64,000 bases of DNA from Cohnella sp. AR92 (GTDB lineage: Bacteria; Bacillota; Bacilli; Paenibacillales; Paenibacillaceae), in NCBI RefSeq assembly GCF_003990975.1, contig NZ_RZJR01000002.1, positions 469,550-533,549 of the forward strand, written 5' to 3'. Position 1 is the first letter of the stretch. Every line of letters starts with the position of its first letter. This document shows, one piece after another, positions 25,135 to 33,991 of this stretch. The position numbers were made by a program, and so were the translations under genes. Under the pieces are notes generated by a model. The model was not told the origin of the DNA. It saw only the letters and a list, made by a program, of their open reading frames with translations, and did not search any database.

Positions 25135-25428
25135 ATGGCCAATAAGAAAGGGATCAAATGGATCGTGGGCTTGTCCGGAGCGGCTTTGTACTCGGTCCTT
25201 GTCGGATATTTATCCCAGGGAACGGAAGACTCGGCGCACGCGACCGCGACCTCGAGCGTGAATCCTTCCCCCGAGCAATCCGATCAAGACAGCCTGATGC
25301 AGCAGTGGGGCAGCGATTCCGGAGGCCGGCACGGACGTGGCGGGTTCGGGAGTGAATTCGGGAGCGGCAACGACGGAGGCTTCACGGACAATTCCGACGG
25401 CGGCGGCCTGAGAACGAGAGGATCATAA
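25135..25428 (+). CDS. Small exported Gly/Ser/Asp-rich protein
   Basis: From ATG 25135, behind AAGAGGTGA, it encodes 97 residues. The N-terminus is basic and then hydrophobic (MANKKGIKWIVGLSGAALYSVLVGYL), giving a signal anchor or signal peptide. The remainder is low-complexity: SGGRHGRGGFGS, FGSGNDGGFTD, NSDGGGLRTRGS. No known domain is seen, and the flavinylation motif recognised by ApbE (S/T-G-A-S/T) is absent. It lies 41 bases upstream of apbE and is probably co-transcribed with it and the ferric-reductase-like gene. Confidence 0.65.
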   Translation: MANKKGIKWIVGLSGAALYSVLVGYLSQGTEDSAHATATSSVNPSPEQSDQDSLMQQWGSDSGGRHGRGGFGSEFGSGNDGGFTDNSDGGGLRTRGS

Positions 25429-25469
25429 AAAAACGCGCCTGAACGCGAAAGGATAAAGGAGACGCCGAT

Positions 25470-26414
25470 ATGCATACTTTCAAAGCCATGAGCACGACCT
25501 TCCATACGATCGGCCTGTCGTCCCTCTCCGAGCGCAAAGCCGAATCCTGGTTCGACTTCATCGAGAGAAACCTGAGCCGATTCCTGCCTTCCAGCGAGCT
25601 TTCGTCGCTGAATCGCAGCGAGGGACGGCCATTCCTTGCCTCCGCGCTGCTCTTCCAAGCGGTCAGCGCGGCCGAGAAGCAGTACCGGGAGACAGACGGC
25701 ATGTTCAATCCCTATCTGGGCAAAGCGCTTATTGCGCATGGGTACTCCGACAGCATCGAGCATGTTCTCGCCGGTACCGGGAAGCCCGCGTTGGAAAAGG
25801 AAGACGCGCGGACGTTCGTCATGCCGGATGCGCCGGTCGTGCTGGACAAGCGAATGATGAGCATTCGCCTGCACCCTGACGTATCGTTGGATCTCGGCGG
25901 GATCGCGAAGGGATGGAGCGCCGAGCAGTTGGCCGCCATGCTTCGCCGGGAAGGAATCGCAGCGGGGGCCATCGACGCCGGCGGGGACATGGTCCTCTGG
26001 GGAATGCCGAAGCAAGGATGGGAGATCGGGATAGCCGATCCTCTGGACGACGCACGGAATACGGCGGCATTGAAGCTTGCGCGGCCGGCCGGCATCGCCA
26101 CCAGCAGCATCATGAGAAGGCGTTGGGGGTCTCGGGAGAACTCGTACCATCATCTGATCGATCCCCGCACGATGCGGCCTGCTGAGACGGATCTCCTTCA
26201 GGTTACCGTGCTGGCTCCAACGCTGACGGAAGCGGAGGTTTATGCCAAGTGCCTGCTGATTCTAGGCTCCAAGGCCGGCATTCCGTGGCTGAAGGCTCGC
26301 AAGCCGGAGCTCGGGTTTATCGCCGTCGCCCGGGACGGACGGCTGCTTGGCGGCGACTCTCTCCGCGATTACGGCGAGCTGGCGGGAGGTGGCGCCCATG
26401 TCGCAGCTTTCTGA
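25470..26414 (+). CDS. apbE: FAD:protein FMN transferase (ApbE family)
   Basis: Enzyme that covalently attaches FMN to threonine or serine of extracytoplasmic electron-transfer proteins, using FAD and Mg2+. The 314 residues match the family. Signature blocks are MSTTFHTIG (compare M-G-T-x), LDLGGIAKGWSAEQL, AGAIDAGGDMVLWG, IATSSIMRR and YHHLIDPRTMRPA. The serine block at the active site and the acidic Mg2+ residues of the GGD region are retained. There is no lipobox or signal peptide, so it is cytosolic or its export route is unclear. The following ferric-reductase-like gene begins 17 bases before this gene ends, in another frame, so both form one operon. No Fer4/NqrC/FMN-binding domain gene that would be its target is in the window. 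Confidence 0.9.
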   Translation: MHTFKAMSTTFHTIGLSSLSERKAESWFDFIERNLSRFLPSSELSSLNRSEGRPFLASALLFQAVSAAEKQYRETDGMFNPYLGKALIAHGYSDSIEHVLAGTGKPALEKEDARTFVMPDAPVVLDKRMMSIRLHPDVSLDLGGIAKGWSAEQLAAMLRREGIAAGAIDAGGDMVLWGMPKQGWEIGIADPLDDARNTAALKLARPAGIATSSIMRRRWGSRENSYHHLIDPRTMRPAETDLLQVTVLAPTLTEAEVYAKCLLILGSKAGIPWLKARKPELGFIAVARDGRLLGGDSLRDYGELAGGGAHVAAF

Positions 26415-27066
26415 GCTGTTCTCGGTCTGGATCACGACTCGAGCCGGCGGACTAACCTCCTATCTGCTGCTTTTCGTCTCAACGGCCGCAGGTCTATTGA
26501 TGAGCGGAAAGCTGAGCGGGAGAAAGAGTCAGGCGGCCATCCTCGCCGTCCATCAATGGGCGGGGTGGTTCGGCTTCCTGTTCGGGCTGATGCACGGCAT
26601 GGTGCTGCTGTTCGACCGGTATGTCGGGTACTCCGCAGTCGAGCTGGCGGTTCCGTTCGCTTCCGACGATCATCGCTGGCTGAACGGGATCGGCACGCTG
26701 TCGCTTTATATCTCCGCGATTCTGATCGCCAGCTCCGACCTGATGAAGCGGCTTGGACGCAGGCTCTGGCGCGCCATTCACTTCCTGGCGTTCGCGGGCT
26801 ACGGAATGGCTCTGGCCCACGGCATTCTGCTCGGAACCGACACCCGGAACGCCGGAATCGCCGCCATGTACGCCGCAACCGGCTTGATCGTCGTCGGGCT
26901 GCTCGTTTATCGCATTTATTCGGCGATGAAGAAACCGCTGGCTTCGCCGTCTCCTTCAAAGGGGGGCAAAGCGGATAGGCCTCCTCGCGATTATGGCGAT
27001 GGGCGGACCGTCGCGATCGAGTATATTCCTCCGGCGGAGACGAACCGGATTCGATTGGAGAAGTAA
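26398..27066 (+). CDS. Ferric-reductase-like b-type heme membrane protein
   Basis: Membrane protein of 222 residues with about six helices. From ATG 26398, behind GGGAGGTGG, it overlaps apbE by 17 bases. Two helices each carry a histidine pair spaced for bis-histidine heme b: HQWAGWFGFLFGLMH and HFLAFAGYGMALAH. This is the ferric reductase-like transmembrane (NOX/FRE/MsrQ) pattern. There is no FAD/NAD reductase domain, so electrons must come from or go to another protein, perhaps a flavoprotein matured by the adjacent ApbE. The tail is a basic cytosolic stretch ending near the tandem repeat. The longer frame from 26347 is only the overlap. Confidence 0.82.
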   Translation: MSQLSELFSVWITTRAGGLTSYLLLFVSTAAGLLMSGKLSGRKSQAAILAVHQWAGWFGFLFGLMHGMVLLFDRYVGYSAVELAVPFASDDHRWLNGIGTLSLYISAILIASSDLMKRLGRRLWRAIHFLAFAGYGMALAHGILLGTDTRNAGIAAMYAATGLIVVGLLVYRIYSAMKKPLASPSPSKGGKADRPPRDYGDGRTVAIEYIPPAETNRIRLEK

Positions 27067-27108
27067 GCAAGGGGACCCCTTGGTCGTCGGAGGCGGTAAG
27101 GAAGTTGA

Positions 27109-27547
27109 TTTGGGTAGCTGCTACCCATTTGCGTGTTATCCTGCCGACATAAGACTGGATTTGGGTAGCTGCTACCCATTTGCGCGCGTTCTTGCCGGCA
27201 TGAGGCCGGATTTGGGTAGCTGCTGCCCATTTGCGTGCGATCCGGCCGACATGAGGCTGAATTTGGGTAGCTGCTACCCATTTGCGCGCGATCCTGCCGG
27301 CACAAGGCTGAATTTGGGTAGCTGCTACCCATTTGCGCGCGTTCTTGCCAGCATGAGGCCGGATTTGGATAGCTGCTGCCCATTTGCGCGCGATCCTGCC
27401 GGCACAAGGCTGAATTTGGGTAGCTGCTACCCATTTGCGCGCGTTCTTGCCAGCATGAGGCCGGATTTGGATAGCTGCTGCCCATTTGCGTGCGATCCGG
27501 CCGACATGAGGCTGAATTTGGGTAGCTGCTGCCCATTTGCGCGCGAG
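27109..27547. repeat. 51-bp tandem repeat, about 8.6 copies, with hairpin core
   Basis: Units begin (TTTGGG or TTTGGA) at 27109, 27160, 27211, 27262, 27313, 27364, 27415, 27466 and 27517, exactly 51 bp apart; the last is partial. Each contains the inverted repeat GGGTAGC-T-GCTACCC, decayed to GCTGCCC in about half the units and to GGATAGC in two. Units alternate between ATCCTGCCGGCACAAGGCTG and a TTCTTGCCAGCATGAGGCC-like version, so larger blocks were also duplicated (for example 27313-27414 versus 27415-27516). Because 51 is divisible by three, long open frames appear on both strands (17-residue periods), but none has a ribosome site or domain. It fills the 589-bp gap between the ferric-reductase-like gene and ade. 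Confidence 0.93.
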
Positions 27548-27655
27548 GCTATTCCCACCCTTCAGTAGCAAGCTAGTTCACATTCCGTTTGCGCAAAAGC
27601 GGTACGAGATGGGATACTAGGAGTATTGACTTGCGAATTGGAGTGTGGAATCGAC

Positions 27656-29470
27656 ATGTTATTTTCTAGACCGCCTTTATCCGAATGTTTCGAGAGCCTT
27701 GTGTCTACCGCCAGGGGAGACAGCAAGGCTTCTCTTGTCGTACAGAACGGAACTCTCGTGAACGTCGTCTCCGGCGAATTGCTTCCCGGCATGTCCGTTG
27801 CCGTGCAAGGCTCTCGCATCGCCTACGTCGGCAAGGATGTCTCGCACCTCATCGGCCCCGAGACGAAGGTTATCGACGCCAAAGGCAAATTCATGGCGCC
27901 GGGGCTGCTCGACGGGCATGCCCATATCGAGAGCACGCAGCTTACCGTGACGGAGTTCGCGAGAGCGGTGCTGCCGCTCGGGACGACCGGCGGGTTCTTC
28001 GATCCGCACGAGATGGCGAACGTGTTCGGCATCGAAGGGATCAAGCTGATGCGAGAAGAAGGTCTTCAGACTCCTCTTGCCTCTTACATGCAGGTAGCTT
28101 CCTGCGTGCCGGCCGCCGGCTCCGAATTCGAGACGACCGGCTCCTCGGTCGAACCGGCGGACGTCGCCGAAGCGTTCGGCTGGGGGCCGGACATGATCGG
28201 CCTGGGCGAAGTAATGAACTTCCCGGGCGTCGTCTACGGGGATTCGAAGATGACGGCGATCCTGAAGGAGACGCTGAAGGCGGGCCGCATCGCAGACGGC
28301 CACTTCACATGGCCGTCGAGCGATTGGCGGCTCCCGGCGTACGCGGCCAGCGGCGTTAGCGGCGACCACGAATGCGTCACTCCCGAGGATGTCATCGAGC
28401 GCATTCGGCTCGGTATGTATGCCAAGATGCGCCGCGGCTCCGCTTGGCACGACGTGGCGAACACGATTCGCGCGCATACCGAGCACGGCATCGATACCCG
28501 GCGCATGATGCTCGTCACGGACGACCGTAGCTCGGAATCGATCCGCGACGAAGGGCATATGAACTTCGTCGTCAGAGACGCCATCCTTCAAGGCGTGAAG
28601 CCGATCGTCGCCATCCAGATGGCGACGATCAACACGGCGGAGCGCTTCGGCGTCGCGCGCGATGTCGGCTCGATCACGCCGGGCAGCTTCGCCGATATTC
28701 TGCTGCTCGACGGGCAGCTCGCCGACGTGAACGTCGCGATGACGATCGCGGCCGGACAGGTCGTCGCGGAGAACGGCAAGATGGCGATCGAATTGCCTCG
28801 GTACGCCTACCCGGAGAAGGTGCTCAATTCGGTGCGCCTGAAGCCGGATATCACGGCCTCGGCTTTCGAGATAGCGGCTCCCGTCGCATCGGGCGAAGCG
28901 CTCGTGCGCGTCATCCAAGTCGTGGAGAACCACGTCGAGACGCCGGAGCTCAAGCTCAAGGTGCCGGTCGCGAACTCGCTTCTCGCGCCGACGCCGGACA
29001 GCGGCTTGTGCAAGATCGCCGTCCTGGAGCGCCACAAGGAGACCGGCAACCGCTCGGTCGGCCTCGTAGCGAACATCGGCTTCACGAAGCCTGCCGCCAT
29101 CGCGATGACGGTCGCGCACGACAGCCACAACGTTCTCATCATCGGCAATTCGGACGAGCTCATGGCGCAGGCCGCGAACGAGGTCATCCGCATGCAAGGC
29201 GGCACGGCCGTCGTCACGCGGGAGGAGACGACCTCCTTCCCGCTCCGCATCGCCGGACTCATGTCCGCGGAACCGTTCGAGGTTGCCGCCGAGCAATCGG
29301 CCTCCATTAGCCGTGCGCTCGTCTCCGCCGGATGCACGCTGAATTACGCCTTCATGACGCTGTCGCTGCTCGCGCTCGTCGTCATCCCGACTCTCCGCAT
29401 CTCCGACAAGGGCCTTGTCCGCATCTCGGAGTCCGGAATCGAGTTCGTCTCGCTGTTCTGCGAGGAGTAA
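27656..29470 (+). CDS. ade: Adenine deaminase
   Basis: Amidohydrolase-family enzyme that converts adenine to hypoxanthine and ammonia in purine salvage. From ATG 27656 (GGAGTG upstream) it has 604 residues; TTG at 27626 is an in-frame alternative. Metal ligands are seen in LLDGHAHIEST. Other blocks are FDPHEMANVFG, LGEVMNFPGV, DGHFTWPSSDWRLPAYAASG, TDDRSSESI and INTAERFGVARDVGSITPG, then the C-terminal AdeC domain with ERHKETGN and GFTKPAAIAMTVAHDSHN. Everything is intact and the length is typical. It is transcribed alone and ends at a strong terminator. A purine riboswitch was not found upstream. Confidence 0.96.
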   Translation: MLFSRPPLSECFESLVSTARGDSKASLVVQNGTLVNVVSGELLPGMSVAVQGSRIAYVGKDVSHLIGPETKVIDAKGKFMAPGLLDGHAHIESTQLTVTEFARAVLPLGTTGGFFDPHEMANVFGIEGIKLMREEGLQTPLASYMQVASCVPAAGSEFETTGSSVEPADVAEAFGWGPDMIGLGEVMNFPGVVYGDSKMTAILKETLKAGRIADGHFTWPSSDWRLPAYAASGVSGDHECVTPEDVIERIRLGMYAKMRRGSAWHDVANTIRAHTEHGIDTRRMMLVTDDRSSESIRDEGHMNFVVRDAILQGVKPIVAIQMATINTAERFGVARDVGSITPGSFADILLLDGQLADVNVAMTIAAGQVVAENGKMAIELPRYAYPEKVLNSVRLKPDITASAFEIAAPVASGEALVRVIQVVENHVETPELKLKVPVANSLLAPTPDSGLCKIAVLERHKETGNRSVGLVANIGFTKPAAIAMTVAHDSHNVLIIGNSDELMAQAANEVIRMQGGTAVVTREETTSFPLRIAGLMSAEPFEVAAEQSASISRALVSAGCTLNYAFMTLSLLALVVIPTLRISDKGLVRISESGIEFVSLFCEE

Positions 29471-29479
29471 ACGTGAAGA

Positions 29480-29524
29480 GGCGACACCCTCTCCGGAATT
29501 TCGCGGAGGGTGTCGCCTGTTTTA
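29480..29524 (+). terminator. Terminator of ade
   Basis: Arms GGCGACACCCTC and GAGGGTGTCGCC pair perfectly and extend inward with CCG/CGG; TGTTTTATT follows. It lies 10 bases after the stop codon. Confidence 0.92.
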
Positions 29525-29554
29525 TTCAGATTTGTTCCTCTCGTTACTTCTTGG

Positions 29555-32239
29555 CTAGAGAACGGTTACGGACACCGTGTAATTGGTTCCGGCTGTGCTT
29601 GTCTTGGCAATTCTCAGGATATGGGTAGTCGCGTCGAACGTGTAGTCCATGCCCGCTGTCAGCGTTGCGCCGTTGATCTTGACGTTAGCCAATGCGGCAG
29701 CGCCCGTATAAATATCCAGCTCCTCGAAGGACTGATCGAAGCCCATGCTCAACGTTCGTGAAGCCGCATTCCAGTTCATGCTCGTAAGATTGATATTCTG
29801 ATAGCTATGACGCGAATTCGTGCCGATCAGAATAGGATATACTCCCCCGTAGTTTTGCTCGAGATCTCGGAACAGAAGCTCTCCCCACGCCTGGGATTCC
29901 CCCATTCCCGCGTACCCGAGCTCGTTGCGAATAACCAGCGCATCGTTCGTATCCCACTGTGGAAGCTGCAAGAAATGGCTTAATGCATTCAAGGCTTTGG
30001 GACTTTGCTTATTGTTATAGGCCAAGTAGGTCTTCGTCGTGTAGTAGCCTTTGTTATTGCTTTCATTAATGTCTTGCAGGTGCGTCTCATATTCGGCGGC
30101 CTTGGCATCGATCGCGCCTTTGAACTTCCGGATGCCGTATATGGCATTCCCCAGCCCGTCATTATCGTTCGCGAACAAGCTGGTCGCTGCCGCCGGGAAT
30201 TTGTCATACACGAACTGAGCCAATTGCGCGTATGTCTTGCCGGCAATCGTCGTCGTGCTGTCCACATCGGCCATGACCGACAGACCATACAACAACGGAC
30301 CGAATTCGCCGTAGTACAAGGAACCGTTCGTTATGTCTTCGTAGGAGGACCAATTATGATTCGTGTAATCGTTCATATTCCGGTACATGATGGCGATAGC
30401 GTTGTTTAAGACCGCTCTGGCATCGGTATCCGTCGGATGACTGGCACTCCAGGAGGCTAGCCCCATCACCGGATAGCCGTAGTTCATCAGTCTGCCGAAT
30501 AGATAATTATCGTACTTCGCGGAATTGTACTCCGTCGGTTCATAGCTGTCCGCCGTCCCGCCAAGCATATGGGAGCCGAACCTTACCTTCTCCAGATACT
30601 CGCTCCACTTCGTTCCTTGAGTCAAGGTACCGTTATACTTGAAGTAAGAGCTGCCGTTCGATTGCAGGATTCCCTCGAAACGGCTGGGATTGTTCTTCGC
30701 CAGGTCTTCTCCCCGCACGAAGCCCTTGCCGTCGTCATACAGAAGCCACGCTTGGCTCCCCCATTGCTTGACTGAGCCGAAGAATGTCGGATTGCCAATT
30801 CCGTCGTTATTAACGGCCTTTACGATCAGCCTCGGGTTGGCGATCGAGCCGCTCGTTGGCGTAATCGAGCCTTCCACCTCGGCGACACCGCCGTGAATCG
30901 TCACTTTGAAGTACACGTGCACCCGGTTCTCGTCCTTGGTAAACTCGACAACCATCGAATTCGTAGCCGGATCGAAGGTAACGGACTTCGTCGTCGGATT
31001 CGAGACTTCTATCGGCGTAAGCCCGTCATAGCCATAGGCGAACCGAAGCGCGCCGAGCGGATTGGAGCCGTAAGTGCTCTCCTTGAATGTGATCCTAGGA
31101 ACCGACAGGTCGCCGGTTACGAGGTAGATACCATTGTCGAACTTGAGCTGCGGGTCCACATAGACGCTCTGCCCTTGACCGTACCGGAAGTCCGACCATC
31201 GATGCGTGGGCAATCCCCTCGGCATGCTTTCTTTGACGAAGTTCGCCAGGTTCTGAGTCATGCCGAGCGCATACGTCTGAGGCAGCGCCTGCAGGCCCAA
31301 CAGCATCTCCGCGGAATCGGTGCTCCATCTCATGCTGCTCTCGATATAACCCCGGGTCTCCGTATTGCGGTAATCTCCCAACTGCGGGTCGTAATAGATT
31401 CGTTGGCCTCTCTCCTGTGGCTTAACCAAGTAAGACGACACGTTCCGTACGTCCTACTGATTGGATCTCGCAACGGTGTTGCCGTTCGCGTCGACTACGT
31501 CGACCATGTAGACATAGGATTTCTCGGTTTCCAGCGTACTAGAATAAGTAAGCGCATTCACATTCGTGATCGTCGAATCCAGATAATAAGGATGCATCTG
31601 GGGAAGGTATTGGAAGTTCTTGCTCCAATCGCCGCCTGCGTACGTTCTTAAGGCCGGATACGTCTTCGGGAACTTGTAAACCTTGTACGAACCGAAGTTG
31701 CTCCCGGTATACTTCGCCCAACTCAGCGAGACCTGATTGGAAGAAACCGTGCCCGAAGTCAGAGCGAAGGAAGGATAGGGCACGACGTTCACGTCGAACC
31801 ACAAACCCAGATTGTTCAGGAAGGTACCGTCTGCCTTGACGGGACGCAAGTACACCCGGCTTGTCCCGATCTCCTCCTGTCCGGTGAAGCTGAATTCGAA
31901 TCTTCCCGTGCCGCCTGTCGCGATGCCGGAATAGTTGGGAGCGGCAGGACGGTTGTATTGAAGCCATTTGTCGTAGCCGGTGAAGATCGAGCCTGTCTCA
32001 TTGGCGTAGGTGCTGTCCGTATTAGCCAGAACGACTTCGTTGCTCGGCCAGCCGAACAGCCACGCGTCGCTGCCCGTATTCTTCAGATCGACCCAGAAAT
32101 GCCCCGTCTCGCCGGGATGAACGATAATTGAAGAATTACTCTCCGCCACATATTGCGCGCTGAAGTTCGCATATGCCGGAGCACTCGCCAAGAACACGGA
32201 TAGCAGGCCGGTTAACAGGATAAATCGGTTCTTGCTCAT
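29555..32239 (-). pseudogene. Large secreted protein gene interrupted by an in-frame TAG
   Basis: A single 895-codon frame runs from ATG 32239 to a stop at 29555 but contains one amber codon at 31454-31456, after residue 261. Upstream of the TAG: signal peptide (about 1-24, ending APAYA), an Ig-like domain (about 30-145) and a fibronectin-III-like domain (about 150-258). Downstream of it the same frame continues for 632 residues with a large domain rich in aromatic and Asn/Asp residues (YGEFGPLLYGLSVMADVD; NYGGVYPILIGTNSRHSY) that I cannot assign, ending in a beta-rich module. The downstream part has no signal peptide and only a weak GTG start (31441), so it would not make sense alone. Carbohydrate action is inferred from the adjacent sugar importer genes. 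Likely a nonsense mutation, less likely readthrough or a base error. Confidence 0.75.
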
Positions 32240-32296
32240 GGAATGAATCGCCTCCTATTGGGTATTGACCATTATTAGACCGCCGATGATGCTGTA

Positions 32297-32324
32297 GGTA
32301 AAAAGCCCTCGATAAGAGGGCTTT
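32297..32324 (-). terminator. Terminator of the ABC sugar importer operon
   Basis: On the minus strand AAAGCCCTC/GAGGGCTTT with a five-base loop is followed by TTTTTACC. It lies 34 bases after the solute-binding protein stop, separating it from the interrupted secreted-protein gene. Confidence 0.85.
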
Positions 32325-32357
32325 CCAACTGGTATTCGTTACTTGCTACTAGTCTCG

Positions 32358-33902
32358 TTACTTGTTGGCTGCCAGGAACGCGTCCGCTTGTTTCTGGAAC
32401 TCCCCGATAACCTTGTCGAGTCCGGCCTTCTTCAGTTCCTTGCTGTATTGCGGCACGGCCGTTTCCGGATCCAGTACCCCCGCCGCAATGCCGTACTTGT
32501 ACTTATTCTCGATGGTGCTCATCGCGGCAAGCTCGGTTTTGACCGGAGTTTGATCGAAGTTAAAGCCCATGATCGGACTGAACAACTTCGTGTCTTTGTC
32601 GAAGTTCTGGAGCTGCTCCATGAAATCTGGAGCATCGGATGCCTTCGGTTTCAGGAACTTCGGATTCTGCCACATCCATTCCGGCGGCGCGTACCCGATC
32701 TTCGAAGCGTCTGCGCCTTCCGGCGTTACGATCTTGCCGTCCTTAACGTCGTAATGCGTTCCCTTCACGCCATTCGTCATCATATCGTAGTTCTCTTCGT
32801 TCTCCTGAATCCAGTTCAAGAACATGATCGCTCTGTCGATGTTCTTCGACGACGACGCGACGCTTTGGAAGTTCCAGGTCGTCGTAGGCATGTAAGGCTC
32901 CGTCGTGAGCGGAATCTTCACGAATTCGACTGCCGCGCCTTCTACGGCAATGTTGCGGTAATAGTTATTGTACTCGTACACGTCTCCCCCGCCGATAGCG
33001 GCCTTGCCGGAGTTAAAGTCTGCACGGATATCCCGGCCGACCATGACATCCTTGTCAATGTACCCTTTCTGGTACAGCATCCGGCTAAAACGGGCATCCT
33101 CCAACGTCTGAGGACGATCGTATTTCGCTTCCGCCTTAAGCGTGGCGTAATTGAATACGATGCCGTCAGAAACGGTGCTCTGAACGACTTCGCCTCGGCG
33201 GAATTCAGCCGGCGGTTCGTTAAAGACGATCATCTCCGGATTGTTCTTCTTCACCGCTTCCGCGTAGGCAAGCAGATCGTCCAGCGTTTTTACTTCCGGC
33301 AACCCGTACTTCTCGCGCAAGTCTTTGCGGAGCGTGGCCGTATAGTAGCCTTTCGTCGTCCCTAGCGCGCCAGCCGGAACGCCGTATTTCTTGCCGTTTA
33401 CCGTAACCGGCGGCCAGTATTTCTCATCGAGAGCGGACGTGATGGCTTGACCATGCTTGGACAATGCCTCGTCCAGCGGGGCGATCGAGTTCGACTTGAC
33501 CAACGTGCCCAGAAGAGCCGGCTCCGTCCACATGATGTCCACTTGTTCGCCGGCGGTCAGCATGACGGGCAGCTTCTGGAAGTAATCGCCCCACGGAATG
33601 TATTGATACTTCAGCTTCACGTTGACTCCGTCTTCCGCCAGCTTCTTCTCCAGTTCTGCCGTCACCCTGTCTTGATCGGGCTGAGCATCGCCAGGATAGA
33701 CAATGTTCAGCGTCACGACCGGCAGCTTCTCGGAATCGTTCTTCCCGCTTGCTTGCGCCGAAGGCGAGCTGCTTCCGCTAGCTGCCGGCGAGCTCTCTTG
33801 GCCCTCCGACTGATCCTTGTTCGAACCGCAAGCGCTCGCCAACCCTACAAGCAGAAGGCTTGTGAGAGAGATCCCCATCGTTTTTCTAATCGAATTACGC
33901 AT
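32358..33902 (-). CDS. ABC sugar importer solute-binding lipoprotein
   Basis: Extracellular lipoprotein that captures a sugar or oligosaccharide for the two upstream permeases. The 514 residues are typical of the long LplA/YtcQ-like family of Paenibacillus. The lipobox LASAC puts the lipidated cysteine at C25, followed by a Ser/Gly/Pro-rich linker. The mature domain has family features TLNIVYPGDAQPDQDRV, VDIMWTEPALLGTLVKSNSI, DEALSKHG and PPEWMWQNPKFL. It is the last gene of the operon (permease, permease, binding protein). The ATPase is missing, as is common because a shared MsmX-type ATPase serves these importers. Ligand unknown; mannose-type glycans are suggested by neighbouring GH38 genes. 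Confidence 0.9.
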   Translation of the reverse strand: MRNSIRKTMGISLTSLLLVGLASACGSNKDQSEGQESSPAASGSSSPSAQASGKNDSEKLPVVTLNIVYPGDAQPDQDRVTAELEKKLAEDGVNVKLKYQYIPWGDYFQKLPVMLTAGEQVDIMWTEPALLGTLVKSNSIAPLDEALSKHGQAITSALDEKYWPPVTVNGKKYGVPAGALGTTKGYYTATLRKDLREKYGLPEVKTLDDLLAYAEAVKKNNPEMIVFNEPPAEFRRGEVVQSTVSDGIVFNYATLKAEAKYDRPQTLEDARFSRMLYQKGYIDKDVMVGRDIRADFNSGKAAIGGGDVYEYNNYYRNIAVEGAAVEFVKIPLTTEPYMPTTTWNFQSVASSSKNIDRAIMFLNWIQENEENYDMMTNGVKGTHYDVKDGKIVTPEGADASKIGYAPPEWMWQNPKFLKPKASDAPDFMEQLQNFDKDTKLFSPIMGFNFDQTPVKTELAAMSTIENKYKYGIAAGVLDPETAVPQYSKELKKAGLDKVIGEFQKQADAFLAANK

Positions 33903-33991
33903 GCTTGTTCCTCCCTTTTTATGATAAGGCCTATTTATACAGATCTTTGCAGATTGTATACGAAGTTACGAAGTCGTCATCGAAGCTCTGC

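Noticed and set aside
27109..27547. CRISPR array suspected from regular repeats
   Set aside because: The whole 51-bp unit is repeated with no unique spacers, and there are no cas genes.
26432..27571. Long repeat-encoded open frames (17-residue periods) on both strands
   Set aside because: They arise because the unit is a multiple of three without stops, lack ribosome sites, and partly run antisense through the ferric-reductase-like gene.
27548..27655. Purine riboswitch upstream of adenine deaminase
   Set aside because: The conserved purine-aptamer loop sequences and closing stem are not present.
29555..31441. The 31441-29555 frame as an independent gene
   Set aside because: It begins with a weak GTG, lacks a signal peptide and continues exactly in the frame of the upstream secreted protein.
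31441..31456. Pyrrolysine or other recoding at the TAG
   Set aside because: No PylRS-like gene or insertion structure is visible and such recoding is not typical of this lineage; a plain nonsense mutation or base error is simpler, although readthrough cannot be excluded.
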